From NCBI RefSeq assembly GCF_014839805.1, contig NC_051123.1, forward strand, positions 13,250,727 through 13,314,726: a stretch of DNA of 64,000 bases. The letters are read 5' to 3'. The notes under the pieces are model-generated. The model was given only the letters and a program-made list of their open reading frames with translations. It was not told the origin of the DNA and ran no database searches. Positions 48,646 to 59,868 of this stretch are shown here, one piece after another; position 1 is the stretch's first letter, and each line of letters opens with the position of its first letter. This DNA comes from Manduca sexta. Taxonomy: Eukaryota > Arthropoda > Insecta > Lepidoptera > Sphingidae. Both the position numbers and the translations under genes were made by a program.

Positions 48646-49416
48646 TCCAAACACTTATTCGTCATCTTCAGTAAACAATAGATGTGAGACATGATTCATA
48701 ATCACTGCAATATCAAGGAAAATTAATAATCATGAGGAAAACATCACGATCAGCGGTTAGTAATGAGGAACATAAACGTGAAACATGAGCATGCTGACAT
48801 TGGGCTCTATACACCAGAGGATTTTTGCATAAAAGTCAAGGGTATCATATTAAACGCTAAACAAGTTATAGAGAAGGTTTCTCAAACTTTTTCTAACGAT
48901 AACTTATGTGGAACTTAACTTACTTTCATATTGATGATGAGAAAAGAAATTGAAACAGAAGTAACACAACCTAGACTTTGTTATTATTAGCGTATCAAAG
49001 TATTTTATTCTAATTTGGTATTTCTTCACTGTTTTTTTTACTTTTATGTATTCGTAGTAACGAAATATATAAATAGATTTTGAATTCTTCAATTGATTAT
49101 TTAAAACCTAAAGTTTAGTTTATAAATACGTCTTTCTAGAAAATGGACTAAACAAAGTTGAATGTAACAAAAGTGTCTGATGTTAAATAGTGTCGTTCAT
49201 TGGTCGTAGAAGTCACGGCTGTTTCTAGACATCGTGACCGACTATTGCTCGTGACCGCATTTAGACAAATCATTGTGAGGTTATAAAGCTAAATTAACAT
49301 GTTAATAGACTTCGGAAATACCCGTGTACTCTGCTAAACTGCGCACAATTTTACTCCCTTAAGGCTATATATTTGAATCCGCCCGGATATTGACCAGAAT
49401 ACACAAAGATTTATTT

Positions 49417-49626
49417 TCACCACAGTGTAAATGTGACATTCTCCGGGTTTAATCTCTGTATATTTGATTTTGAACTGGCTGGCATCATTACGTCAAATGG
49501 CGAGGTATGATTTTTTTCAGTAGATACCCTGGACATCACTCCAGTTACCAGCAGGAGCAATGTTGTCTTTTGGTGTGCCCGTATAAATAAAATCACATTA
49601 GTACTCATTTCACTTGTAATAAACAT
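49417..49626 (-). CDS. Unassigned short ORF with a hydrophobic N-terminal segment
   Basis: 69 codons, or 63 from the second ATG. The hydrophobic stretch TTLLLLVTGVMSRVS could be a secretion signal; the rest has one Asn-glycosylation-like NHT. The end ...NPENVTFTLW has a potential donor GTGAAA overlapping the stop, so it may be a first exon. I do not recognise the protein and no partner exon was found. It may be chance. Confidence 0.15.
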   Translation of the reverse strand: MFITSEMSTNVILFIRAHQKTTLLLLVTGVMSRVSTEKNHTSPFDVMMPASSKSNIQRLNPENVTFTLW

Positions 49627-51707
49627 TTACAACAGGTTACTTTGAGAACCACAGTCCAGCATTTAAATTTAGGTATGTTTCCGATGATCTAATCGTTTTA
49701 TGTATTCATTAATTTGTGTATCACGATACATTATATCCTCTATACATGCAAATTACGTCATAAATAACAAATTCAACTGACCATTTGGTCTTGGGTGTCC
49801 GAATGTTTTATACCTTAACACTAGAGTGAAAAATATAATGTAAACAAACATCTACCCACTTTTCAATTATATCCTTTGTATTCGATCTAATTTATTTCAT
49901 TAGAAGCCATTTTCAGTTTACAATTATTTTTGCAACCCAAATTTGGTGTGATGGCTAGGCATGGATTATCTCATGGACTACATTATTTAGTGTGAATGCA
50001 CTTAAACGTTCAGTTGTTTATAAAAAAGACTGGTGTAAGCTGCGGCTTAAAAGCAATCGAATTAGGTTAGCTTTTTGTCCGTCATGGACCGAATTATCTT
50101 TAAATGTTAATACTTCAATCCTGAATTGAAACATTTTTTCTCTACGCAATTAACGTCATTATAGAGTCTTTGTAGAGTATAAAAACATGGTCAAGGGTGA
50201 CTAGGATTTGCAAATTGAAAGGATTCCGTATCAGTAAATAAGTGGTAAGTACTTAATATGGACACAAACATATTTTTGGCAATAAGTTGGAACAGAAAGA
50301 ATGATAAGTTCAGTGATGTGGTCTGGGGATGGCCAGTGGCTAGCAGTGGATTGATATGGACGTTTTTCCTACCGTACCCAACTCTAGCAATTTATCTATT
50401 GTTTTAAACACAACGCGGAAGAAACAAATTGCGGATACAATTTTATTTCTTTATAACAAGATTAATCGAGTGAACGCATTGTAATTGCCTATGAGTAACA
50501 CTGGATTATCATTGGTGTTGTTATATCTTATTATTAGTAGGTGTAAACCGGCTTTAGATTTGATTCTCACCTGAAAATACCTCATTCAGGTGTATGTTTT
50601 TCATAATACCTCAAGTTTTATTTTCATAATGTAAATCGAGATCCGACTAGCACATTCACACTTGGCTGAGCTTATAGTCATTTTGACATTGCGTCATTCA
50701 ATGAAACCACATACTGTGCCAAAAATCATTCATAAATTATAAGTATTTTCACTAAAAATCCTAGCTTTACTGTGTATACTTTAGTTCGAATTTGGCGTGT
50801 GCGTGAGTGTGTAACTGAACTTCGAAACTACTATTTACTTTATCCAATTAATAAATTGCACCCTAAAACAAAGGACAAATCAAAACATCGGCTCTGCACG
50901 AACCAACGAGCAACGGCTTCCGCAAAACAGCTCATTGTTGGGTTTCGACACTGACGTGAAGTGCACACAGTAACGTGTTTGTTCGGCCGTGGGAGAATTG
51001 GTTATAAAATGATTTGTTTTCGTTCAATAAGCTTTGTTTTACCAACAGTGGGGATAATGTTATTTTTTGAGGTGAAGTTGATTATGAATTAACAATAAGT
51101 TGTGCAGTGCTTTGTTTTGATCACAGCCAGCTGATACAGGAGTTGTATACAAGCCAACTCATGCGCAGAACGAGATAGTAAATTACCCGAGCAGTCCTTG
51201 TTTAGACCGCGTGCTGTTTAACGTTTTACATTAGCTAAACCTGAAAATTAAGAAAAAAAATGATAACTTGACTGGCTGAATCATAACACGAAATCGTTAT
51301 TCTTTATTGTCACCGAAAGGTGACTTTACGAGCCTCAATGTTAAGTACAATATTATATTTATAAAATATTATTGACGTACTGAATACGTCGCGTGCCTCT
51401 TCTGAATATACACCAGCGTGATTTGTTGGTAAGAACCAGGCTTTTCATGTTCTATAAGGCCCTAGTTTGAAATAAAATACATCCTCTTCCACAATCTATG
51501 TGCAGAAGTGTTGAACCTTCACAGTAAGAAACGCCTTACTTGATACAGTTATTACTGGGCATTATGAGCCTTATGTCTTAGGTTGACGAGTGCAGTGGAG
51601 TGCCGCAGTACTTTGTAATTTAAAAAGTTCTGGAGGGGTTGCTACTGTTTAAGGTGGTCGTATTGCTAACCATCAAGTGAACGGCATCATTCAATTGCAA
51701 TAAAACA

Positions 51708-51800
51708 AACTTATTAGTCCGGTATTAGCCGATAAAGCACTAATACCGAACTGGTTTGTGTATCGTAATACGGTATTACTAATCCTCGACCGGTAGAGAA
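51708..51800. repeat. Hairpin CGGTATTAG...CTAATACCG and related motif
   Basis: 9-bp arms flank a 14-base loop near 51719-51750. A further 'TACGGTATTACTAAT' follows at about 51769, suggesting repeated use of the same word. Weak evidence for a small folded element. Confidence 0.35.
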
Positions 51801-51919
51801 AGGAAGTGGACGTAATTAGCCTATTGTCTATACATACATATGTATAAATTATGTATATATTCGTAGCTTACCGAACGTTCACTTTCAAACAATCGATTAA
51901 ATCTAAATAAACAATTCGA

Positions 51920-52040
51920 TTTATTCTTTGCGTGTAAACGAGAACGGTACAAAATAAAATTTAGTAAAACATGGTACATTATTCTTTGCATGTAATCAGA
52001 ACGGTTAAAAATAAAAGTTGGTAAAACACGGTACAAAGAC
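51920..52040. repeat. Two diverged tandem units of about 60 bp
   Basis: Unit 1 starts ATTCTTTGCGTGTAAACGAG and unit 2 (about 51980) ATTCTTTGCATGTAATCAGA; both continue to GTAAAACA.GGTACA. The stretch merges rightwards into a dispersed repeat at 52060-52200. Confidence 0.6.
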
Positions 52041-52059
52041 TTTTATATAGAAGAATGAA

Positions 52060-52205
52060 CAAGTGGGACATTTTGATGGTAACCACTGTTGCCCATAAAC
52101 ATCTAACCAGAGGATTCACTGAAGCGTTGCTGGCATTTAGAAATGGCTTTTTATATTTTGGGTTTTTATCGCTTACGAACATTTTGATGTCCCGGAATTT
52201 TCCAT
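52060..52205 (+). repeat. Dispersed repeat family G
   Basis: 'TGGTAACCACTGTTGCCCAT', 'ACATCTAACCAGAGGATTCA' and 'GCGTTGCTGGCATTTAGAAA' are a decayed form of a common lepidopteran 'ACCGCCGCCCAT...GCGTTGCCGGCCTTT' repeat. ORFs on both strands here follow from the repeat. Confidence 0.5.
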
Positions 52206-52630
52206 TATTGAAAATAGGTACAGCAGTTAGCTTATTGATATTATATGCACGGGTTTAATTTTGATATGAGTTAATTTAAATTTAACAATTATGAAATATA
52301 TAATTCATTATAATATAAATACTACATTTAACTTTTAAAGTAATTTGTAATGAACTAATAATGAAAATCGATTTTTTCAAGTACCTACATATGTAATCGA
52401 TTCCTCTGCAGTTTCTATTCGATTGTTATTTTATGTGCTATTTGCTTAGCCAATTTACACTTACATTGTAACAAAATGTAACTTTAAATTGATAGGGTAT
52501 ATTCCGCTTCTGACTACAACCGAATAAAAGAAAACAGTTTCATTACTTACTCTTTTGTAAAAGTGACAAGATTTAGTAAAATGCATGGCGGCAGAAATAG
52601 ACGTCCACAACACCGGAATCTCAAGACTCA

Positions 52631-52854
52631 CCTAGATTGGCGTTTACAAACCAGTTTACACGGGTCATTAACGCGATAATTAGTGCAGCGTGAAAAGCTT
52701 GCGAAACTGTACAACGGGAATCACCATTAATAGCATATAATGAGCCAATGGCTATCATTAAATTGTCTTCACAATCGTTTAGTTTACACAATGTTAAGTG
52801 CATGTACGTAATTCCATTTACCATCGACTCCCGCGGCGTCTTTAAGACAGCTTG
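52631..52854 (-). CDS. Unassigned exon-like ORF
   Basis: An open frame between an acceptor-like CCTCAAG (right of 52854) and a good donor GTGAGT at 52625-52630. It encodes MVNGITYMHLTLCKLNDCED, then NLMIAIGSLYAINGDSRCTV and SQAFHAALIIALMTRVNWFV. Codon use is less AT-biased than the surroundings. I do not recognise the protein and no partner exon was found. Confidence 0.25.
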
Positions 52855-53919
52855 AGGGATGTTTCCAGATGATGGTCTAGGAATGATTGTATATTAGAGC
52901 TACATTCATTACTTTTCGCATTATTAGTCACAACGTCTAAAGTCACTCGCGTTAATTTTTTTTTTAAATACGGGAATCTTTAGTTGCTGACCAAAAATTG
53001 TCCCTAATCAACGAAATAAATTTAGAAAACCTATTTTCATTGTCTATCCTTTTGTCAGGCTTATGTCTGTATAACAATAAAAAAACGCATTAAACATTAA
53101 CACACGATTAACACATTTCCGCGGTTATTACCTTCGTCGTTAATTCTAGATTCCCATGTAAGTGTCACAATTACTTCTAACACTGACTAATGAGCATAAT
53201 TCCGTGAAATGAGGGAAATCATGGGAACACTATTACATTATAAAGGTGAAAAAATGTTAACCGCATTACATAGATTGTAATTTATTTGTTAGCGACTCTG
53301 GCACCATGCTTACGTTAAAATTATCTTAATACGTCCACAAAGACACATATTTCTATTGATTAAAACTTTCTTAAATTATCTTTTTTATACTGTAAAATAC
53401 ATTTACAGTATTATAAATTGTTTAAATACATTTAGGGCTGTATGAGCTAAGATCCTTTTGCCTGCATGGAAGAATAAATTTAATTTCGAAATTCGAAAAG
53501 ATAGTTGGCAAGAAGCGATCTCTGGAACTACTATAATAGTGATATAGAAAACTATCTCTGTAGACAATAGACCAGGTCCCATTTTGAGTCCTTAAAAGAG
53601 TTTAACACGAGCGTAAACGAACGTGAAAATGTCTGTCGAATAATATTTGTATTCATTATTTTTGTTATTTTTTTACTATAATATTTTTTGTCTAAAGAGC
53701 TCACTTTAAGTAGTATGCTTACATGCAAATAACGTAATTCCATAAGTAAAAAGTTGTTATTAAGTTTTTGACACTTAAATTGCTGCTATACTAAATGTAA
53801 TTATTAGTTGTGAGTTTACCGTAATTAAATTAAAATAAATAATTTCCTTCCTGCTCATAAAAGAGTTCACATATTTGCAATCAAATTACAATAATAATAC
53901 GTTGTTGCGTAAAAAGCAA

Positions 53920-54114
53920 ATGTGCTTAATGCAAGATTTCACATATTTGGAGTATCAGTTACGAGAATTCACAAATGACATTACATTATCATGCAATAAT
54001 TATGCAAAATTAAAACAAAAACATTGCAAAGTGCAAAAAGCAATCAAGTACATTTCGTATGAAAGTAAAAGAAGATACTTAAGTGGTTGTTATTGCGATT
54101 GTGGCAATTATTAA
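53920..54114 (+). CDS. Unassigned short ORF, Lys/Tyr/Cys-rich
   Basis: 65 codons from ATG 53920 to TAA 54114. It encodes MCLMQDFTYLEYQLREFTND and later KLKQKHCKVQKAIKYISYES, ending GCYCDCGNY. The spacing of L/I/Y suggests a helix; the end has three cysteines. It lies in AT-rich DNA with no recognised neighbours, so chance is a fair alternative. Confidence 0.2.
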   Translation: MCLMQDFTYLEYQLREFTNDITLSCNNYAKLKQKHCKVQKAIKYISYESKRRYLSGCYCDCGNY

Positions 54115-55054
54115 ATTATTTAAAAATTTTCCTCCTTTAAGTATTTTAAACTGGAGAACCAGAGCCTTGGTCGTTTGCTTTCAAGCACTAGTTCCAGCAG
54201 AGTGCTATTTGGTTCGCAAAAAGAGGGAATTATAGTTAATAAACAAACATATAAAACTCCTTGTGTGTGAAGTGGTGGGCAAATGTACCCACTTTACACC
54301 ATGTGCGCTACTTTAATATTTTGATGTTAAAAATCAACTAAGAAGAGCATATTGCCCAAAATATTCGCGAGCTAATTGATATCTTTCTACAAAATGAAAG
54401 CAGATTAAACTACAAACAAATTGAAAATCAAACTAATATCGACGCACGCGCATACTGCAATCAATAGACTACAAGACAGTATTGAATAACTTCTTATGCA
54501 CATTACGTTACGTCTATTTACCGATAAATGTTCATAAACACTAGAAGAGCCATACATTGACACACATAACTGTCAGTTTACATGGCAATTTGTAATGAAC
54601 GATAGAAAAGCTATTAACTTGTGTAACGGTCTTTTGTAAACTGAAGATTGTCGTATAGGACTTTCTATTAGCTGTTTATATTTTTATTAATAAAGCCAAA
54701 GAAACCACGAGTGAGTCAAAATGACAAAAATGTGCGTTATCCCTAATTTACTTTTGTTCGGTTAATTGAAATATAGTAAGAGCTTTTTATCCACCGAACC
54801 TTCTTTAGTGGGCAAAAGGAATAGGATAAAACATCAAATAACAATCATCACATTAAATTAAGGGTCAGGAATCTTTTAAGGAAGAATAAGGCGACGACAG
54901 ACTTAATCATTTCTTTACCGCATGATACGTAGGATTAGAATGGCTACGATGATACCATAAGAGACTTCCTTATACATAGATATTCATATAAACTTAAGCA
55001 CTTACCTACTTAAGTGCGTACGTGAGACAAGTATGTCCTCATCTTACATACATA

Positions 55055-55310
55055 CATACATAACATTACGCATTTTATCCCCGAAGGGTATGCAGAGGCG
55101 CAACTAGGGCACCCACTTTCGCCAAGTATGTTCCGTCCCATGATGTGATAGGGGCGAGCCTATCGCCATATCGGGCACAAATTCCAGACTCCGGGCTGAT
55201 ACTGAGCAGAAAACCCAAATATCACTTTGCCCGACCCGATTCGAACCCAGGACCTCAGAGCGCTATTGTACCGGACGTGCAATACAACTACGCCACCGAG
55301 GCAGTCCTCA
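55055..55310 (-). mobile_element. tRNA-derived SINE with TATG-repeat tail
   Basis: Read on the minus strand it starts GGACTGCCTCGGTGGCGTAG, an A-box region, then CTGGGTTCGAATCGGGTCGG, a textbook B box. The body follows, ending in a (TATG)n tail (plus strand CATACATACATA at 55049-55060). It is the best-preserved SINE in the window. The ORF over it is a shadow. Confidence 0.8.
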
Positions 55311-55564
55311 TCTTACTAAGAGCTATTTTGACATACTTTCCGTGATGCTACAAATTCATTAGCGAACGCCTACACACTGGACATTTACCTCGATTATAAA
55401 AACGAGGCACTCCTTTCCAAACATTTTAGCTAAGCCATGGATTTTTCCACATGAGGTCATCATTAGTCATAATATGAATGGCACCGGATCTGCATATTGT
55501 GGTCGTTTGAAACAAATTCGTTGACGAATAAATTCGACCTTATAATTCGGTGTATTACTTGCAA

Positions 55565-56100
55565 TTATACAAATTTTCATGAGACCGGCAGCTCAACGGA
55601 TGGTAAGGACAAAAATTAGTAGCAACATCCCTCGGTACTTTGAATGGGCTACAAAAAACTGGGTATCTTCTACCGCCACTGATCCCAAATCAAGCTATCG
55701 AGTATTTAGCCGGGATAAAAATGTACACCAGGATTTTTCCATCTAATTTCCATATATCATCTATTTCACGATACCGTGCACAAAATATTGCTGCATACAG
55801 CAAAAATATGAAGTCAGACTATCTGGCCATGTCGAAGAACCGGCTCAGCTATATGAATCTGAAAATATGTTACACCGTGGACTAAGGAAACATAGTATAC
55901 CAATTTTAAAGGACAGATTCCGCTATCTGAAGAATAGAAAACCGATGTACTCTCCTTCTAAATTACAAACATAAACATCCGGTCCCTAAATGACATCCTG
56001 CAAGGCGGAGAGACAACGTCGTAGAGGTCGCAGGAACATCGTTAGTGGAAGCCTATGTTCAGCAGTGGACTTACAAAGGCCGAAGAAGAAATGACCGACA
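55565..56100 (+). mobile_element. Non-LTR retrotransposon 3' remnant
   Basis: Ends 'GTGGAAGCCTATGTTCAGCA' then GTGGACTTACAAAGGC, the classic LINE terminal region of Lepidoptera. Just upstream, a decayed 'RRGRRN'-like segment (CGTCGTAGAGGTCGCAGGAA) corresponds to the end of ORF2. Frames are broken. Confidence 0.55.
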
Positions 56101-56367
56101 TCAGACAAAATAACGGCTTATTGTTGACAAACAGATCACCAGGTTATGGAAAAGTAACAAAATAATATATGAAAACTTTCACGTTTATATTTGTAAGATT
56201 ACATTACATAGTTGTAAAACGATGATAGGCAACTAAATAATGCACGCGCATGCGTACATTACGTATCTGAGCTGTAATTGTGCAGGGAAAGTGGTGGAAC
56301 GGGCGTTTTCCGCTGGAATTTAAACGTACAATTTTGTTTCTACTGATCTGCTGGCACGCTTGACTCT

Positions 56368-56867
56368 NNNNNNNNNNNNNNNNNNNNNNNNNNNNNNNNN
56401 NNNNNNNNNNNNNNNNNNNNNNNNNNNNNNNNNNNNNNNNNNNNNNNNNNNNNNNNNNNNNNNNNNNNNNNNNNNNNNNNNNNNNNNNNNNNNNNNNNNN
56501 NNNNNNNNNNNNNNNNNNNNNNNNNNNNNNNNNNNNNNNNNNNNNNNNNNNNNNNNNNNNNNNNNNNNNNNNNNNNNNNNNNNNNNNNNNNNNNNNNNNN
56601 NNNNNNNNNNNNNNNNNNNNNNNNNNNNNNNNNNNNNNNNNNNNNNNNNNNNNNNNNNNNNNNNNNNNNNNNNNNNNNNNNNNNNNNNNNNNNNNNNNNN
56701 NNNNNNNNNNNNNNNNNNNNNNNNNNNNNNNNNNNNNNNNNNNNNNNNNNNNNNNNNNNNNNNNNNNNNNNNNNNNNNNNNNNNNNNNNNNNNNNNNNNN
56801 NNNNNNNNNNNNNNNNNNNNNNNNNNNNNNNNNNNNNNNNNNNNNNNNNNNNNNNNNNNNNNNNNNN
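56368..56867. other. Assembly gap, exactly 500 N
   Basis: A second fixed-size gap. It could hide small exons, including the missing first coding exon of BicDR. Confidence 0.98.
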
Positions 56868-57124
56868 AAATCCTACTATTATAAATGAGAAAGTTTGTGA
56901 GGATAGATATATCCAGATGTATGTTTGTTCCTCTTTCACGAAAAAACTACTGAACGGATTTGTATGAAACTTTACAGTAAAATTGGTTATACATAAGAAT
57001 AACACATAGGCTACAATTTATAATGATTTTGTGTAATTTGGTAATAATATACATATAATATACATTAAGTAAATCGGAAAAAAAATGATCCCGGAAAACT
57101 CCTTCACGCGAGCGAAAGCTAGTA
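56868..57124 (+). mobile_element. Lep1-type Helitron-like element
   Basis: Begins 'ATCCTACTATTATAAATGAG', then 'AAAGTTTGTGAGGATAGATA', 'TCTTTCACGAAAAAACTACT', 'GAACGGATTTGTATGAAACT' and ends 'ACGCGAGCGAAAGCTAGT'. The order and the terminal CTAGT match the nonautonomous lepidopteran Helitron-like family Lep1. A 70-bp AT-rich insertion lies before the 3' end. The element may extend into the gap. Confidence 0.7.
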
Positions 57125-58142
57125 GGTACTTTATAATCCAATTCTAAGTAAAGCTGTTGTGTACGCAATAAACAAGTATCAACAAGCTTATTTAATTACC
57201 TTAGGAGCGACCTTATCAATAAAAAATACATATTTCCACGTATTTGTGGCCGTCTTTTTCAACTCAAAAATAATGCCTACGTGCCTCGAAGAAAGTACGC
57301 AGAGGACAGCGATATTCCGAATGTATAAATCAAATAATACTGCCCCCACTGCCCTTTAGTGGAATGATTTCGCTCGGCTAGCTTGCATAACGGCGTCAAC
57401 GAACTCGCAGCCTTGCTTATTCATTCATAGAACTAGTACAATGTTGTTTAGGTAGGTACCTATTTATGTAGATTTACGGCTTGTTTAGTCATTGACTGAA
57501 ATAAGTACTGATAATTGTGTCTAAATTGTTTGTGTTATGCGAACTCATAATTGGCGATGTTCGTGTAAAGACAATTCTTATAGATATTACTTTGGTTGTT
57601 ACTATTACTTACAGTTCATGAAGAAACGGGCTATTAGTGTTATTTTTGGGGTTATAGGTATTCCACAAAAACAGTAGGTAAACGTAAACTCGGTGTATTT
57701 AAAATCGAAAACCTTAGGCAGGATTTCGTTACCCAGGAATTGAACCGCGAATCTCAAATATCACAACCTGTGCGCTGTTGTTATTTAGCAAATATTTTTA
57801 TTTTATCCATAAATATTTGTCGTTGATTTGCAGCAGGAAATCATACAATACTTCTCCGATGTTTTATAGTGAGTAATGGTACTTATAATGTATTTCGTTA
57901 AGACAATAATATCACAATAGAAAACCGTCTTGAGATTAGGTATATTAATCGACCAAGTTCTGTATAGAATACTTTACCCGGAAAACTACATGCACCTGTA
58001 TTCCGACTTTCACGCAAACAAACTCACAGAGCAGCGATTAATAACATATCAAACCACTCACCTCTCTGATCCATTTCATGTTTTTGCACATCATTATAAA
58101 TTAGTGTTATGACGCTGCGTCTCCCGGTAGGTCGACAATATC

Positions 58143-58189
58143 ACCTTTCTTACCGATGTGACTGGGTCAGTCACATCGGTAAGAAAGGT
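58143..58189. repeat. Perfect 22-bp hairpin with 3-base loop
   Basis: Left arm 58143-58164 (ACCTTTCTTACCGATGTGAC then TG), loop GGT, right arm 58168-58189 exactly complementary. The absence of any mismatch and the 3-base loop point to a recent fold-back event rather than a microRNA precursor. Confidence 0.85.
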
Positions 58190-58598
58190 CTAAAGCGACT
58201 TTTAGGAACGAGTTATGTCGAGATTTCACTAGACACGATACTTTCCCAATAACAATATGACTACCCTCCAATATTACTTGATGCAATACAATACAAAACT
58301 TACCATCATATCTCGCTAACGCTTATTTATAAATTAAAAAACATTTTGACAATACATTTTTATTAACGTAAAAATTACATAATACAATAAAATAACTATT
58401 ATTGCATCGCAGATTCAGATATAAAAGGAGATACATTTATATTTTATATACCTGATAAGATGGTGTATACATAGTACTCAAATAATTAATGTACTGGTTT
58501 GTCACTCGTCAGGCGGTTCACTCGTACGCAACCTTGTTACAACTTATAAGACCAAGTCACTCGCCTGATAAGTGGCTTTAGGTCAAAACACCACCGAG

Positions 58599-58735
58599 CA
58601 ATGGCGAAAGCTGTAATTTTCCGAAAAGAAACCCCACACAACATAAAGTACTAACATGCATAAATGCAGTATGCAAATCGCTCTATAGGGTTCTAAAGAG
58701 AAGCCGATAGGAATCAGGTTTCTGAATATAGTCCG
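58599..58735 (+). mobile_element. Truncated copy of the hAT MITE family; inverted partial copy at 58855-58960
   Basis: Starts CAATGGCGAAAG and includes 'CACAACATAAAGTACTAACATG'-type and 'GAAGCCGATAGGAATC' segments shared with 36589 and 42888; the 3' terminus is lost. The inverted partner (CCGCGGCTTCCCTATAG ... GTTGTGTCGGGTTCGC) lies 120 bp away, forming a loose inverted pair. Confidence 0.5.
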
Positions 58736-59750
58736 GCAAACATTAAACTAGCAATCTGTTAGTAAGTGGATATAAGTGAAGATGGTGAAGAAAAATAAGA
58801 AGGTAATGGAACTTTAACGCGCTTTTCACTCTGAGACATGAGGTCATAAGTCAATACCGCGGCTTCCCTATAGTAATTTATATCAAATTTAATTATTATT
58901 AACATGTAGACCGCATTTATGCATATTGGTTCCTATATGTTGTGTCGGGTTCGCTTACAAAAAAATTCACAGTCTTCAATTACTCGTGTTAGAGAATTCA
59001 TTAGTTGGTCTTATTTGTGAACAAAATCGTATTTAAACTATTATATGTTATTGTTTAGAGATTTAGTTAAAAATGAATATTACTCATGATATAATTTTTT
59101 ATTATTGTTTAAATAGAAATCATTTTATTACCATACATTCACAGCTTCCAAAATGGTAAACAAAACGCATCTATCGCTCTTACTGTTGTACAAACATTTC
59201 TCTCCTAAGATGAGATTGGGAGCTGACTGTCGTGAGATTTCCGTTTCAATATTCCCTAATATTTTTATACATGATCACTGCACTGGCACGCCTTATATAC
59301 TACATAATTAACAGTTCTTAATATACAATATTACGAATATTTATATATACAATATGAATCTCGAATCGCTAACATATGTTGGCTCAAGTGGGTTTTGTCA
59401 TTCCTGAAAGCTAGAACGGCCTAACACACTTAAATCAATGTCAATTTGAACTGGAGTTATCACTGCATACACAATAACACATATTTATCTTCTTCATTAT
59501 TGTTTACATGAATAAGAGGAAAAAATTAACTCAGTAAAACTATTTCTGTTACAGTTATTCACCTTTTTTTACACTGATATCAATCGAAATTTCTTAAGAC
59601 AATAAAATGCATCATAAATTAAAAACAAATACTTTTAAGAAAAACCTTATTGCCAACAGTGCCTTGAACACTCAAATCACCAAAATTATAAAATTATACC
59701 AGTTACTGGTAGTGTTATCCGTGTACTCCTATATATATTATCCTGCCATG

Positions 59751-59868
59751 TTACGCCTTCTTGTATTCAATCCTTTCAACCTTGACTTCATCTCCAAGGA
59801 GTTTGTACACATATGTGACCACCGTAGAGCTCTGGATGTCCATCAGCACAAATGATGGGGTTGGATTT
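59751..59868 (-). CDS. Vps29: VPS29 last coding exon
   Basis: 118 bp ending in TAA (59753-59751), acceptor TACCCAG. It encodes [20 protein letters not shown] then [18 protein letters not shown], the conserved VPS29 C-terminus. Its first base completes an Arg codon from the previous exon. Confidence 0.95.

Larger units (their letters stand above)
57125..59750. other. Intergenic region 3' of VPS29
   Basis: No gene recognised. It holds a tRNA-like SINE fragment on the minus strand at 57690-57780 (TTGAACCGCGAATCTC), the hairpin at 58143, and two decayed MITE copies near 58600 and 58850. It also includes the VPS29 3' UTR side. Confidence 0.6.

Noticed and set aside
51979..52258. Overlapping 67-codon ORFs on both strands
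   Set aside because: They result from a dispersed repeat (family G) and a tandem repeat; neither has codon support.
55145..55345. 66-codon plus-strand ORF
   Set aside because: Entirely within a tRNA-derived SINE read antisense.
58143..58189. microRNA precursor
   Set aside because: A 3-base loop and a perfect 22-bp stem without flanking pairing do not fit a Drosha/Dicer substrate.
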